A DNA stretch of 55,953 nt from an uncultured Mucilaginibacter sp. (GTDB lineage: Bacteria; Bacteroidota; Bacteroidia; Sphingobacteriales; Sphingobacteriaceae): assembly GCA_903863845.1 (NCBI GenBank), contig CAIPDP010000080.1:1-55953 (forward strand). Direction: 5' to 3'. Below the pieces are notes generated by a model. It saw only the letters and a list, made by a program, of their open reading frames with translations, made no database searches and was not told the DNA's origin. This document shows, piece after piece, positions 27,931 through 35,613 of this stretch (its first letter is position 1; every line of letters starts with the position of its first letter). Position numbers and translations under genes: made by a program.

Positions 27931-28231
27931 AATATTATATATCGTCATCCTATCTGTCTTTTTAGGCATCGAAGTTATTTCAAGGGTTCCGTCCGTTTTA
28001 CATACGCCTTTAATGAGTGGTGCAAATGCCATACATGGCGTTATAATCGTCGGCTCAATTATTGTAATGGGCGAAGCTTCAGCCGATAATTTTATTGTAC
28101 TGGCACTAGGATTTCTTGCCGTGATCGTCGGCACCATCAATGTAGTCGGAGGCTTTGTAGTAACCGACAGAATGCTGGAGATGTTTAAATCGGGCAAGGA
28201 AAAACCGTCTAAATCGACTAAAGTTAAGTAA
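27893..28231 (+). CDS. pntAB: NAD(P) transhydrogenase alpha subunit, part 2 (membrane)
   Basis: 112 residues with an N-terminal hydrophobic segment (LEILYIVILSVFLGIEVI) and the SVLHTPLMSGANAIHGVII motif of the PntA membrane domain, three to four helices in all. It overlaps pntAA by 38 bp and is followed by pntB after 2 bp. It forms part of the proton channel. Confidence 0.95.
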   Translation: METLLSFIHSNLEILYIVILSVFLGIEVISRVPSVLHTPLMSGANAIHGVIIVGSIIVMGEASADNFIVLALGFLAVIVGTINVVGGFVVTDRMLEMFKSGKEKPSKSTKVK

Positions 28232-28233
28232 TT

Positions 28234-29628
28234 ATGGAAGCAAGTATATTGGCAATATGTTATCTTATCGGCTCTGTTTCTTTTATTATCGGGCTTAAAA
28301 TGCTTTCTCATCCTGCCAAAGCCCGCCGGGGCAACCTGGTTTCTGCTGCGGGAATGGCAATAGCGATATTGGGCACATTAATACTCTATCGTCCAGCCGG
28401 CCATGCACTCAATAATTTGGTTTGGATCGTAAGCGCTATCATTATTGGTACTGTGATCGGTGCAACCGCTGCGCGCCGGGTAAAAATGACTGCCATGCCT
28501 GAGATGGTGAGCATGTTCAACGGTATGGGCGGACTATGCGCGGCACTTATTTCGATCGTCGAACTTGGCCGCGTAGCTAACGACCATAGTGATATGCATG
28601 TGCTATCGATACTTGCAGGAATGGTTATAGGCAGCGTATCATTTACAGGCAGCATGATAGCCTACGGCAAACTTCAGGGCAAAATAAAGGACCATGCATT
28701 CAAAGGGCAACACCTGGTCAATCTTTTTGTCTTACTGCTTATTGTTATAATCGGGGCTATCATCATTACCAGTAACGGCACTTTCTCTGCCCTGATCTTT
28801 TACAGCATGCTTGGTCTGTCTGTGGTTTACGGTATCTTATTTGTGCTACCTATCGGCGGTGCTGATATGCCCGTGGTTATTTCCCTTTTAAACTCCTTTA
28901 CCGGCATAGCCACAGCATGCGCAGGTTTTTTGTACAATAACCAGGTGATGTTAACAGGTGGTATCCTTGTTGGTTCCGCCGGGGCTATATTGACCATACT
29001 GATGTGCAAAGCGATGAATCGTTCGCTGATGAACGTGCTCATCGGTTCCTTTGGTAGTACCGGAACTGGTGCTGTTCATTCGGTCACTCAGCAAGGCAGC
29101 AGCAAAGAAATTAGTTTGGGTGACGCGGCAATGGTAATGGGCTATGCTCAAAAAGTATTGATCGTACCCGGTTATGGCTTGGCGGTTGCCCAGGCGCAGC
29201 ATGTTTGCAATGAACTTGGTAAATTACTTCAGAATAATGGTGTTGTCGTAAAATATGCTATTCATCCGGTAGCGGGTCGTATGCCGGGTCACATGAATGT
29301 ACTACTGGCGGAAGCCGATGTTTCATACGACGACTTGCTTGAACTTGAATCCGCGAATGAAGAATTTGGTTCAACTGATGTGGTTTTGATCCTTGGCGCT
29401 AACGATGTGGTTAACCCTGCGGCATTGGATGATCCGTCGAGCCCGATCTATGGCATGCCAATACTGGAAGTTGGCAAAGCAAAGCTGGTGATCGTCAACA
29501 AAAGAAGCATGCGCCCGGGATATGCCGGGATAGAAAACGAACTCTTTTTTAAACCAAATACCTCCATGTTGTTTGGCGACGCAAAGACAGTTTTACACGA
29601 GTTGGTGAATTTGGTAAAAGAACTATAA
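28234..29628 (+). CDS. pntB: NAD(P) transhydrogenase beta subunit
   Basis: 464 residues. The first 270 or so are about nine membrane helices, with GMGGLCAALISIVE and the SLLNSFTGIATACAGF loop. The C-terminal NADP(H)-binding domain III starts near 300, with VPGYGLAVAQAQH, IHPVAGRMPGHMNVLLAEA and LGANDVVNPAA. With PntAA and PntAB it couples hydride transfer from NADH to NADP+ to proton entry. Last gene of the redox module and the last clearly core gene. Confidence 0.96.
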   Translation: MEASILAICYLIGSVSFIIGLKMLSHPAKARRGNLVSAAGMAIAILGTLILYRPAGHALNNLVWIVSAIIIGTVIGATAARRVKMTAMPEMVSMFNGMGGLCAALISIVELGRVANDHSDMHVLSILAGMVIGSVSFTGSMIAYGKLQGKIKDHAFKGQHLVNLFVLLLIVIIGAIIITSNGTFSALIFYSMLGLSVVYGILFVLPIGGADMPVVISLLNSFTGIATACAGFLYNNQVMLTGGILVGSAGAILTILMCKAMNRSLMNVLIGSFGSTGTGAVHSVTQQGSSKEISLGDAAMVMGYAQKVLIVPGYGLAVAQAQHVCNELGKLLQNNGVVVKYAIHPVAGRMPGHMNVLLAEADVSYDDLLELESANEEFGSTDVVLILGANDVVNPAALDDPSSPIYGMPILEVGKAKLVIVNKRSMRPGYAGIENELFFKPNTSMLFGDAKTVLHELVNLVKEL

Positions 29629-29702
29629 AATTATATTTGGACTTGTCGGTTTTGTGGATTTTTTAGTTCGATTCTAATTTGCCCGTAAACCGAATGGTCA
29701 TG

Positions 29703-29723
29703 AAACCGTTTTTTCAGCGGTTT
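29703..29723 (-). terminator. Degenerate terminator-like hairpin beside the decayed tRNA fragment
   Basis: On the minus strand AAACCG pairs with CGGTTT around a 9-base A-rich loop, 27 bp beyond the end of the decayed tRNA fragment. Position and sequence (AAAACCGC arm) echo the better terminator at 32003-32029. Confidence 0.4.
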
Positions 29724-29750
29724 TATCTACATATTTAAAAATTTTAAACC

Positions 29751-29798
29751 GAGCCGACAACGGGACTAAAGTCTGCAACCTAATCCTTACGAATGAGT
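29751..29798 (-). other. Decayed 3' half of tRNA-Thr(CGU), older attachment-site remnant
   Basis: 48 bp that match the fragment at 32055-32102 at 40 of 48 positions, without gaps. The first 15 bp (acceptor strand and discriminator side) and the last 12 bp (anticodon loop and one stem arm) are identical. The eight differences fall mostly in the T-arm, whose TTC loop is destroyed, so this cannot be a functional tRNA. No 5' half is present. Confidence 0.6.
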
Positions 29799-30248
29799 TT
29801 CCTTTAGTGGTCTTACAACTTGAATATCAATTGTTTGGCTTAATGCCTGATGGGATACTGTAAGACAGTTGTAAAACAAGGTAAATTTCCGACGCATATC
29901 ATAGGTCACTTTAATAATCTTTTTGACAACCCTAGCTATGGCGTCAATAAATATACTTGGGTTTGCGATTGACTACATAATATTAGCTATTATAATCTTA
30001 CCAGAGTGAAATAAGAGATAGCACCTTTGCCAACAATCGACTCCGGTCACAATTTAATTGAGTTCTAAAAACTTCTGGTAATCCCAAATGTTTGGTTAAA
30101 CCCAACCCTGTACAAAAACTTAATAGTTCAAATCGTTTGTTGTGTTGGCAAACATTTACAGCAGCCATCTGTATATTAACAACTTAGTAATCAGTTTTTT
30201 CACTGCCAACTTTACCGTCACATTCAAATCAACTTTCAAACCACCTCG

Positions 30249-31370
30249 ATGAAGAAGGATAAAATCGCTATTTTAAATCCAGAACGCCAAATATTAGAAC
30301 TCACTAAACAAAATGAGGAGCTTGAAAACTACTTTAGGAATACGATCATTCCGCAACTGTTTGTAGACGAGAATTTAGTACTGCGAAAATTCACACCCCC
30401 AGCGATGAAACAGTTTAAATTGTCTTTAGGTGATCTGGGGAAAAAGGTTGAAGATATAAAGGATAATTTCCGCTTTCCATCGTTAATAGAAAACATACAG
30501 CAGGTTATCAATAGTAATGAAATTCTGGAAAAAGAGATTCAAACCACTGATCTCAGGTGGTACCAGATGAATATCATACCCTATGTGTCCTTTAAAAGCA
30601 AGAAGACCAACGGCGTAATTATAACGTTCGTTGAAATAACTATGCGCATCAAGGACTTAAAAGAGCAGGAGAACCTGATTGCCGACCACGAAACATTGCT
30701 GGATACTATTTCCCATGATATCAAGACGCCTCTCACCAGTTTGATGCTTACCGTTAATATGCTCAAAAAGGCGTCGCTGGGAATGCCAGGGGAGTTTGAA
30801 AACCATTTTAAAATTCTGGAAAGTTCTGTCAAAAAAATGCAAATCATTATCCGGGAACTTACTGATGTTGGCAAACAAAAGCACCGTTACGGGGCCGAAC
30901 TTGAATTATTGAGCTTTGAAAATATTTTAGAAGATGTACGTCTTACCCTGTCGGGTATTATAAGTGAATCTGGCGCAGTTATAAAAAGCGAGATCAATAT
31001 TTCTGAGATACTTTACTCCCGTCGCAAATTAAGGAGCATAATCTATAACCTGGTAAATAATGCAATTAAATTTAAATCACCCGAACGCAAACCTGAGATT
31101 TTTATCAAAACCCAAAAAGAGAAAAATCATATTGTTATTCTTATAAGAGACAACGGTATTGGTATCGATGCAGCTAATCAGGATGCCATATTTACTAAAT
31201 ACTTCAGGATGCAGCATTTAACAGAAGGTTCGGGCATAGGCCTTTACCTGGTCAGTGAGATAGTCAAAAACTCAGGAGGCAGGGTTTCAGTGAAGAGTAC
31301 GCCAGGCATAGGATCTGAGTTTAAAGTTTATCTAAAATTAATAAATTATAACAAAATAATACTTTATTAA
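30249..31370 (+). CDS. PAS-containing sensor histidine kinase
   Basis: 373 residues, soluble. A short coiled segment (about 12-30) leads into a PAS domain of the CheB/CheR-associated type (about 33-135, with IPQLFVDENLVLRKFTPPA). The HisKA H-box is ISHDIKTPLTSL with His156. The ATPase domain shows NLVNNAIKF (N-box), RDNGIGID (G1) and GSGIGLYLV (G2). No response regulator is adjacent. It lies between the two tRNA fragments, so it may be cargo of the older insertion. Confidence 0.88.
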   Translation: MKKDKIAILNPERQILELTKQNEELENYFRNTIIPQLFVDENLVLRKFTPPAMKQFKLSLGDLGKKVEDIKDNFRFPSLIENIQQVINSNEILEKEIQTTDLRWYQMNIIPYVSFKSKKTNGVIITFVEITMRIKDLKEQENLIADHETLLDTISHDIKTPLTSLMLTVNMLKKASLGMPGEFENHFKILESSVKKMQIIIRELTDVGKQKHRYGAELELLSFENILEDVRLTLSGIISESGAVIKSEINISEILYSRRKLRSIIYNLVNNAIKFKSPERKPEIFIKTQKEKNHIVILIRDNGIGIDAANQDAIFTKYFRMQHLTEGSGIGLYLVSEIVKNSGGRVSVKSTPGIGSEFKVYLKLINYNKIILY

Positions 31371-31465
31371 CTTAAAGTAAAAATTTGGCCAATATCTATG
31401 TTACACCGCGAGGTAAGTTGCGTTTGGACTGCGCAGACTTACCCCGGTAACCCGAAATAATAGCT

Positions 31466-31918
31466 ATGGAAAGCGAAACAAGAGTCAAAAAACTACGATT
31501 TGAAAACATTAGCGATGTCATTAGTACTTTTACGGGTAGTTCAGCATCGTTCTTTCTTGCAACAGGGCTGATCATAGTTTGGCTGATTACCGGGCCAATA
31601 TTTGGTTATTCAGATACCTGGTTGTTGATCGCCAATACAGGTACTTCTATTATTACCTTTTTGATGGTCTTTTTGATCCAAAAATCACAAAACAAGGAAT
31701 CTATAGCAGTACAATTGAAGCTTAATGAATTGATCGCTTCCAATAACCATGCAAGTAACAGGCTATTAAACATTCAGGACTTGAGCGAAGAGGAATTGAA
31801 TACTCTATATGAGCATTACAAGACTTTGGTCGAGTTAGCACAAAAGTCGAAATCGAACACACAAAGTCATTCGGTGGAGGATGCCATCAAGGCAGTTGAA
31901 GAAGAAGCAAACGAGTAA
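31466..31918 (+). CDS. Low-affinity iron permease family small membrane protein
   Basis: 150 residues. Two transmembrane helices lie at about 23-43 (ASFFLATGLIIVWLITGP) and 48-70 (DTWLLIANTGTSIITFLMVF). QKSQNKESIAVQLKLNELI and a helical cytosolic tail follow. The pattern matches the family called low-affinity iron permease; an iron-transport role in bacteria is not well established. It lies 95 bp after the kinase gene. Confidence 0.8.
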   Translation: MESETRVKKLRFENISDVISTFTGSSASFFLATGLIIVWLITGPIFGYSDTWLLIANTGTSIITFLMVFLIQKSQNKESIAVQLKLNELIASNNHASNRLLNIQDLSEEELNTLYEHYKTLVELAQKSKSNTQSHSVEDAIKAVEEEANE

Positions 31919-32002
31919 ATATTGGCTTTTTTAAGTATCAACATACCCCACAGAAAAAGTAAGGCATCGGTCCACCTTTAGCCAATATTTTATACCATAA
32001 AA

Positions 32003-32029
32003 TAAAAAAACCGCCTAAACCGCGGTTTT
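32003..32029 (-). terminator. Intrinsic terminator, probably once of the tRNA-Thr gene
   Basis: Minus-strand AAAACCGC and GCGGTTTT form an 8-bp stem with a 7-base loop, followed by TTTTTTTATTTT. It lies 26 bp beyond the 3' end of the tRNA fragment, where the terminator of an intact tRNA gene would sit. Confidence 0.7.
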
Positions 32030-32054
32030 AGATCTATTTAAGTGGCCAGTAACT

Positions 32055-32102
32055 GAGCCGACAACGGGAATCGAACCTGCGACCTACTCATTACGAATGA
32101 GT
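32055..32102 (-). other. 3' half of tRNA-Thr(CGU), probable integrase attachment-site copy
   Basis: Read on the minus strand: anticodon arm ACTCA-TTCGTAA-TGAGT (5-bp stem, anticodon CGT, Thr), variable loop, T-arm with TTCGATT, then acceptor strand TGTCGGC. One A-C mispair lies in the T-stem. Where the D-arm and 5' acceptor strand should be (32103 onward) the sequence is unrelated, so this is not a working tRNA. Tyrosine integrases that target tRNA genes leave exactly such copies at the far end of the element. The orientation places the element at higher coordinates. Confidence 0.75.
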
Positions 32103-32291
32103 GTGTCATAGCATCACATAACACTTATTATCAATATATTACATGATATAAAGCTGGCTTATTGTAAAGTATTTGTAAAGCATTTTTTTATATTGCTTAT
32201 AAACTGGTGCTAATAGAGCTTTTAATTTGTTGAGTTTCGTTTCTTTATACACGAAACATAAGAGTTTCTATCCCGTCTGGGTAGAATCAAA

Positions 32292-32316
32292 CCGCAAGGT
32301 AATAGATACCTTGCGG
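32292..32316 (-). terminator. Perfect hairpin downstream of the excisionase-like gene
   Basis: CCGCAAGGTA and TACCTTGCGG form a perfect 10-bp stem with a 5-base loop, followed on the minus strand by TTTGATT. It begins 7 bases past the stop codon of the gene at 32323-32610. Confidence 0.65.
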
Positions 32317-32322
32317 GATTGA

Positions 32323-32610
32323 TTAAGCAGCTTGTCTAATATAGACCATAAATTTGTCCGCTTTGGCAAGCATACTTAGTTCTAACCTGTCGAGTAGGAC
32401 CCTGGAGTTTCTTTCGCCACTTTTGTGAGCGACAATACTACCTTCCCTGATCCATGCATCAACGGCTCTTCTGCCATACATTTTGTATGCAGAGTTCTGA
32501 GTTAAATAAGGCATTAACAAACCTGACTTCACAATCGCTTGTTCAGCACCTAATTGTGAAGCCTCTCTAAGAATATCTATAAACTGATATTTTTCGAGTT
32601 TTATTACCAT
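32323..32610 (-). CDS. Small winged-helix/excisionase-like DNA-binding protein
   Basis: 95 residues, ATG at 32610. The segment AYKMYGRRAVDAWIREGSIV followed by AHKSGERNSRV and a RLEL helix has the helix-turn-helix plus wing layout of MerR/Xis-type proteins that bind DNA beside attachment sites. It lies 220 bp inside the tRNA fragment, where xis genes are normally found. No integrase is adjacent. Function is inferred from pattern and position. Confidence 0.55.
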   Translation of the reverse strand: MVIKLEKYQFIDILREASQLGAEQAIVKSGLLMPYLTQNSAYKMYGRRAVDAWIREGSIVAHKSGERNSRVLLDRLELSMLAKADKFMVYIRQAA

Positions 32611-32852
32611 AGAAAAAACCTTTTGTTTAATAAGGCTATCAAATGTAACCTATTAACTGCTGGGAACAGCTATTAATAAAAAGTAATCATTGACGATTAA
32701 CTATTTCCTATATTATTAGGTTCGTCTTTATAAGCCGAAAGAATCTTGTTTACTTAAATGGTTAAATGGGTGTTTTAACCCTGTTAAAATAGGTGTTTTC
32801 ACGGTATTATTTGAACTATTATCGTTATACATTTATAGTTCAACCTTTAGTG

Positions 32853-33587
32853 ATGAAAGCACTGAAAACTTTATCCATTATGGGCTTTGCCCTGTTGTTG
32901 GCAGCCTGCCATCCGCGAATTTACCAGTTCAGCGTCGATCCGAAATCCATTGGACCAAACGACCCGGTTCGGGTTAGCTGGCAGGTAAAAGGTAAAGCTA
33001 CGCTGCTAATACATGATATCAACTACCCAGGTTCTGGAAATGTTAAGCTGCAACCTCTTACGCTACAAATAACACAGGATGGAAAAGTTAATTCCTTTAT
33101 GTTGTATCCCGATAGTACTTTGAAAATATTATTAGCGGGAGAGGACTCTCTCAGAGTTGATAAAAAACCTGACAGTAATACCGACGACAGACTCCGTTAT
33201 ATTACACTTGTGGTTACGCGAAATGGACAAGATAGCAGTCGAGTGATACAAGTTGCTGTTAGACCCGACGCGGCTAAAGACGAGATTGCTTTCCGAACCA
33301 TAATTCGTGGAGACAGTATTGTTGCAATGGGCATAAATAATCCGGTGCGGTGGGGGGATGCTTTTAACATCCAAACGGTTTCTGATGTTAGTAACCGGGT
33401 AATGGATATTGTTCATTCGAATATCAGCCAGCAGCTTCGACCAGGTGACCCGCCAGATAATAGTTTCAATGGAACACCAGTTAGGGGTAACTGGGTCTTC
33501 CGATCCCTAATGACGGCCGAAGAAAAAAATGACCATCGGCTTGTCCCCAATTTTCTCAAGCTTTCTATAACCATAAAACATCACTGA
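32853..33587 (+). CDS. Lipoprotein of unknown function, first gene of phospholipase cassette
   Basis: 244 residues from the ATG at 32853; an upstream in-frame GTG would bury the signal peptide. The lipobox is LLLAAC (MKALKTLSIMGFALLLAACH). The next 80 residues (DPKSIGPNDPVRVSWQVKG) read as an Ig-like beta-sandwich. No family is recognised. The phospholipase gene starts 1 bp after its stop, so the genes are co-transcribed. Confidence 0.75.
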   Translation: MKALKTLSIMGFALLLAACHPRIYQFSVDPKSIGPNDPVRVSWQVKGKATLLIHDINYPGSGNVKLQPLTLQITQDGKVNSFMLYPDSTLKILLAGEDSLRVDKKPDSNTDDRLRYITLVVTRNGQDSSRVIQVAVRPDAAKDEIAFRTIIRGDSIVAMGINNPVRWGDAFNIQTVSDVSNRVMDIVHSNISQQLRPGDPPDNSFNGTPVRGNWVFRSLMTAEEKNDHRLVPNFLKLSITIKHH

Positions 33588-33588
33588 C

Positions 33589-34959
33589 ATGTCCCTTCAA
33601 AATATTAAAACTGTGATCCTGTTGATGTTCGAGAACCGATCGTTTGACAATATGCTCGGGCACCTGAGCTTTGAGAACCTTCAACCCGATGCGGATGGCA
33701 TTTTGCCGCCGCTTGACCAGGATAAATACACGAACCTTTACCAGGGAGGCACTTATTACCCTTTCCAACGTCCCGAGGACCAACAGCTCCAATCGGATGT
33801 ACCTCATGAGTATAATTTTGTAGCTACCCAACTTGCTCCGGGCGCAGATGGTCAACCCACAATGTCTGGCTTCGTGGAAGCCTATGCTGACTTTACCGGG
33901 GCTAACCCCAATATACAGGCGGACCCAATGTGCTTTTTTGAGTCAAAAGAGGTTACCATAACCAGTTTTCTTGCACAAAAATACTGTACCTGCGACCGAT
34001 GGTTTTGCCCCCTACCAACCAGTACACAACCCAACCGGACGGTTGCGTTCTGTGGAGAAAGCGCGATTTTCGAAACAAAGACACAAGCGATCCCGGACAA
34101 GGGAAATATATTTGACTGGTTAGATACAAATGGTATTAGCTGGGGTGTTTATCACGATGGGTTCCCATTTTTTGCCCTGTACCCTGGACTTTGGGATAAA
34201 ATACTTCTTAGTGGAAAGTTCCATAACTATGAAAACTTAGGTACGGACCTAAAAAATAATACTGCGCCCCAGGTCATCATTGTTGAACCAAGCTATCAGG
34301 ACGCCCCTCATATTGGCCCGGATCACCCCAATGATAACCATCCACCTCTCGCTGTCGGCTGGGGAGAGGATTTCCTGAGAAGGACCTATCAGGCAGCAAC
34401 CATGAACCCGGACGTTTGGGCTCAAACCCTTATGGTGGTTTATTATGATGAGCATGGCGGGTTTTATGATCATGTTCCACCTCCCGATTTTAACAATGTT
34501 GCGGCAGGCAATGCTGCGCCACCTGCGCCCTATGCCTTTAATACATTGGGGCCTCGGATTCCGGGTATCCTTATTTCCCCGTGGGTAGCGCCCGGGACGG
34601 TCAGTCATGATGTATATGACCATACATCAGTGCTGCAGTTACTTGCTGAACTTTTCACCCCGGGAACTCCATACTCAAATGCGGTTGCAAATCGTACCGC
34701 CCAGGGTATCGCCAGTATATCGAGCGCGCTTACCGATACTGCATCATCAATACCACCACCACCGCCGCCATCGGACCCCATCTTTGCAAAAACCTTGCTT
34801 GGAGATAGTATTGCATCTCCTCCGGATAACGATATGGGGCGCTCTCTTGAAGCGGCCGCACTGAATATGATCGCACAGCGGCCAGATGATATCGACGCCA
34901 ATTTCCCTTTACTCAATAACTGGAAGGCCGCAGTTGATCAGGCCCGTCAAGGATCGTAA
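33589..34959 (+). CDS. Phospholipase C / acid phosphatase family phosphoesterase
   Basis: 456 residues of the phosphoesterase (PF04185-type) family that includes bacterial phospholipase C and acid phosphatase AcpA. Near the N-terminus is the nucleophile motif ENRSFDNMLG (15-24), and around 285-298 the metal-binding DEHGGFYDHVPPP. RIPGILISPWVAPG and YDHTSVLQLLAE also match the family. No signal peptide is visible from this start, unusual for an exported lipase, although both neighbours are lipoproteins. A Pro-rich stretch (PPPPPPSDP) near 390 is a linker. Confidence 0.88.
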   Translation: MSLQNIKTVILLMFENRSFDNMLGHLSFENLQPDADGILPPLDQDKYTNLYQGGTYYPFQRPEDQQLQSDVPHEYNFVATQLAPGADGQPTMSGFVEAYADFTGANPNIQADPMCFFESKEVTITSFLAQKYCTCDRWFCPLPTSTQPNRTVAFCGESAIFETKTQAIPDKGNIFDWLDTNGISWGVYHDGFPFFALYPGLWDKILLSGKFHNYENLGTDLKNNTAPQVIIVEPSYQDAPHIGPDHPNDNHPPLAVGWGEDFLRRTYQAATMNPDVWAQTLMVVYYDEHGGFYDHVPPPDFNNVAAGNAAPPAPYAFNTLGPRIPGILISPWVAPGTVSHDVYDHTSVLQLLAELFTPGTPYSNAVANRTAQGIASISSALTDTASSIPPPPPPSDPIFAKTLLGDSIASPPDNDMGRSLEAAALNMIAQRPDDIDANFPLLNNWKAAVDQARQGS

Positions 34960-34971
34960 AAAAATATTAGT

Positions 34972-35613
34972 ATGAAAACGGCCACCAAAACCATTAGTAC
35001 CCTGATTAGCATACTGTTATTGTATAGCTGCGCATCACTAACAAAATCGCAGCTCAACGAGGTGAACCAGTTCGGTCAACTTACCAGTCATTTCTCCGCT
35101 TTTCCAGGCAAAGTAGTAAGCTCATACAATCAAATCCACCAACAGCAGGAACTGTTTCGTGCCAACAGCTTGCCGGATCCTGAAAGTAATTTCCAGGCGA
35201 TTGTTGAGGCCAATGATTTTAAGCAAAAGACCGATCTGATAACTCCAAAGATTGATTTGACTCTAAAGGTCATCGATCAATATGCCCAGGGGCTTATTCT
35301 ACTGACCTCTGATAAACACAGTAAAAAACTGGACACGGCGGCCCAAGGTATTGGAACCAATCTTGACGGACTGATAACGCAATATAATAAGATTAACTCC
35401 GGGGATCAGTTGCCTACCGGAATAGGATCAGCTATAGCAGCGCTGATTACATTAGGAGGAGATGCCTATATCCGCAGCAAGCAGGCTGATGATGTGCTGA
35501 AACTTGTCCCGCAAGGGGATATCGTCATTGCTAAAATGACGGATAATATTATGGACTTCCTTAATACGAATAATATAAATGGTGGTGTTTCTCTGTACTT
35601 ATCGTGGCCTTAA
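34972..35613 (+). CDS. Lipoprotein of unknown function, 3' end apparently replaced by hsdR DNA
   Basis: 213 residues with lipobox LLYSCAS (Cys21). The body is largely helical ([20 protein letters not shown], then a [17 protein letters not shown] helix). It starts 12 bp after the phospholipase gene. Its last codons lie over DNA that, in another frame, already encodes type I restriction subunit sequence ([10 protein letters not shown]). The natural C-terminus has therefore probably been cut off, and the final few residues are accidental. Confidence 0.7.
   Translation: MKTATKTISTLISILLLYSCASLTKSQLNEVNQFGQLTSHFSAFPGKVVSSYNQIHQQQELFRANSLPDPESNFQAIVEANDFKQKTDLITPKIDLTLKVIDQYAQGLILLTSDKHSKKLDTAAQGIGTNLDGLITQYNKINSGDQLPTGIGSAIAALITLGGDAYIRSKQADDVLKLVPQGDIVIAKMTDNIMDFLNTNNINGGVSLYLSWP

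Larger units (their letters stand above)
29629..30248. other. Non-coding stretch at the core/accessory boundary
   Basis: 620 bp with no credible gene. It holds a weak hairpin at 29703-29723 and a decayed tRNA-Thr 3' fragment at 29751-29798. The remaining 450 bp are AT-rich and show no motif I can name. Confidence 0.6.
31919..32322. other. Non-coding stretch with terminator and attachment-site remnant
   Basis: 404 bp without a gene. It holds the minus-strand terminator at 32003-32029, the tRNA-Thr fragment at 32055-32102 and a hairpin at 32292-32316. The 190 bp between the fragment and the hairpin are AT-rich and unremarkable. Confidence 0.6.

Noticed and set aside
32055..32130. A complete tRNA-Thr gene
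   Set aside because: Only the anticodon arm through the acceptor 3' strand is present; no D-arm or 5' acceptor strand follows at 32103 onward.
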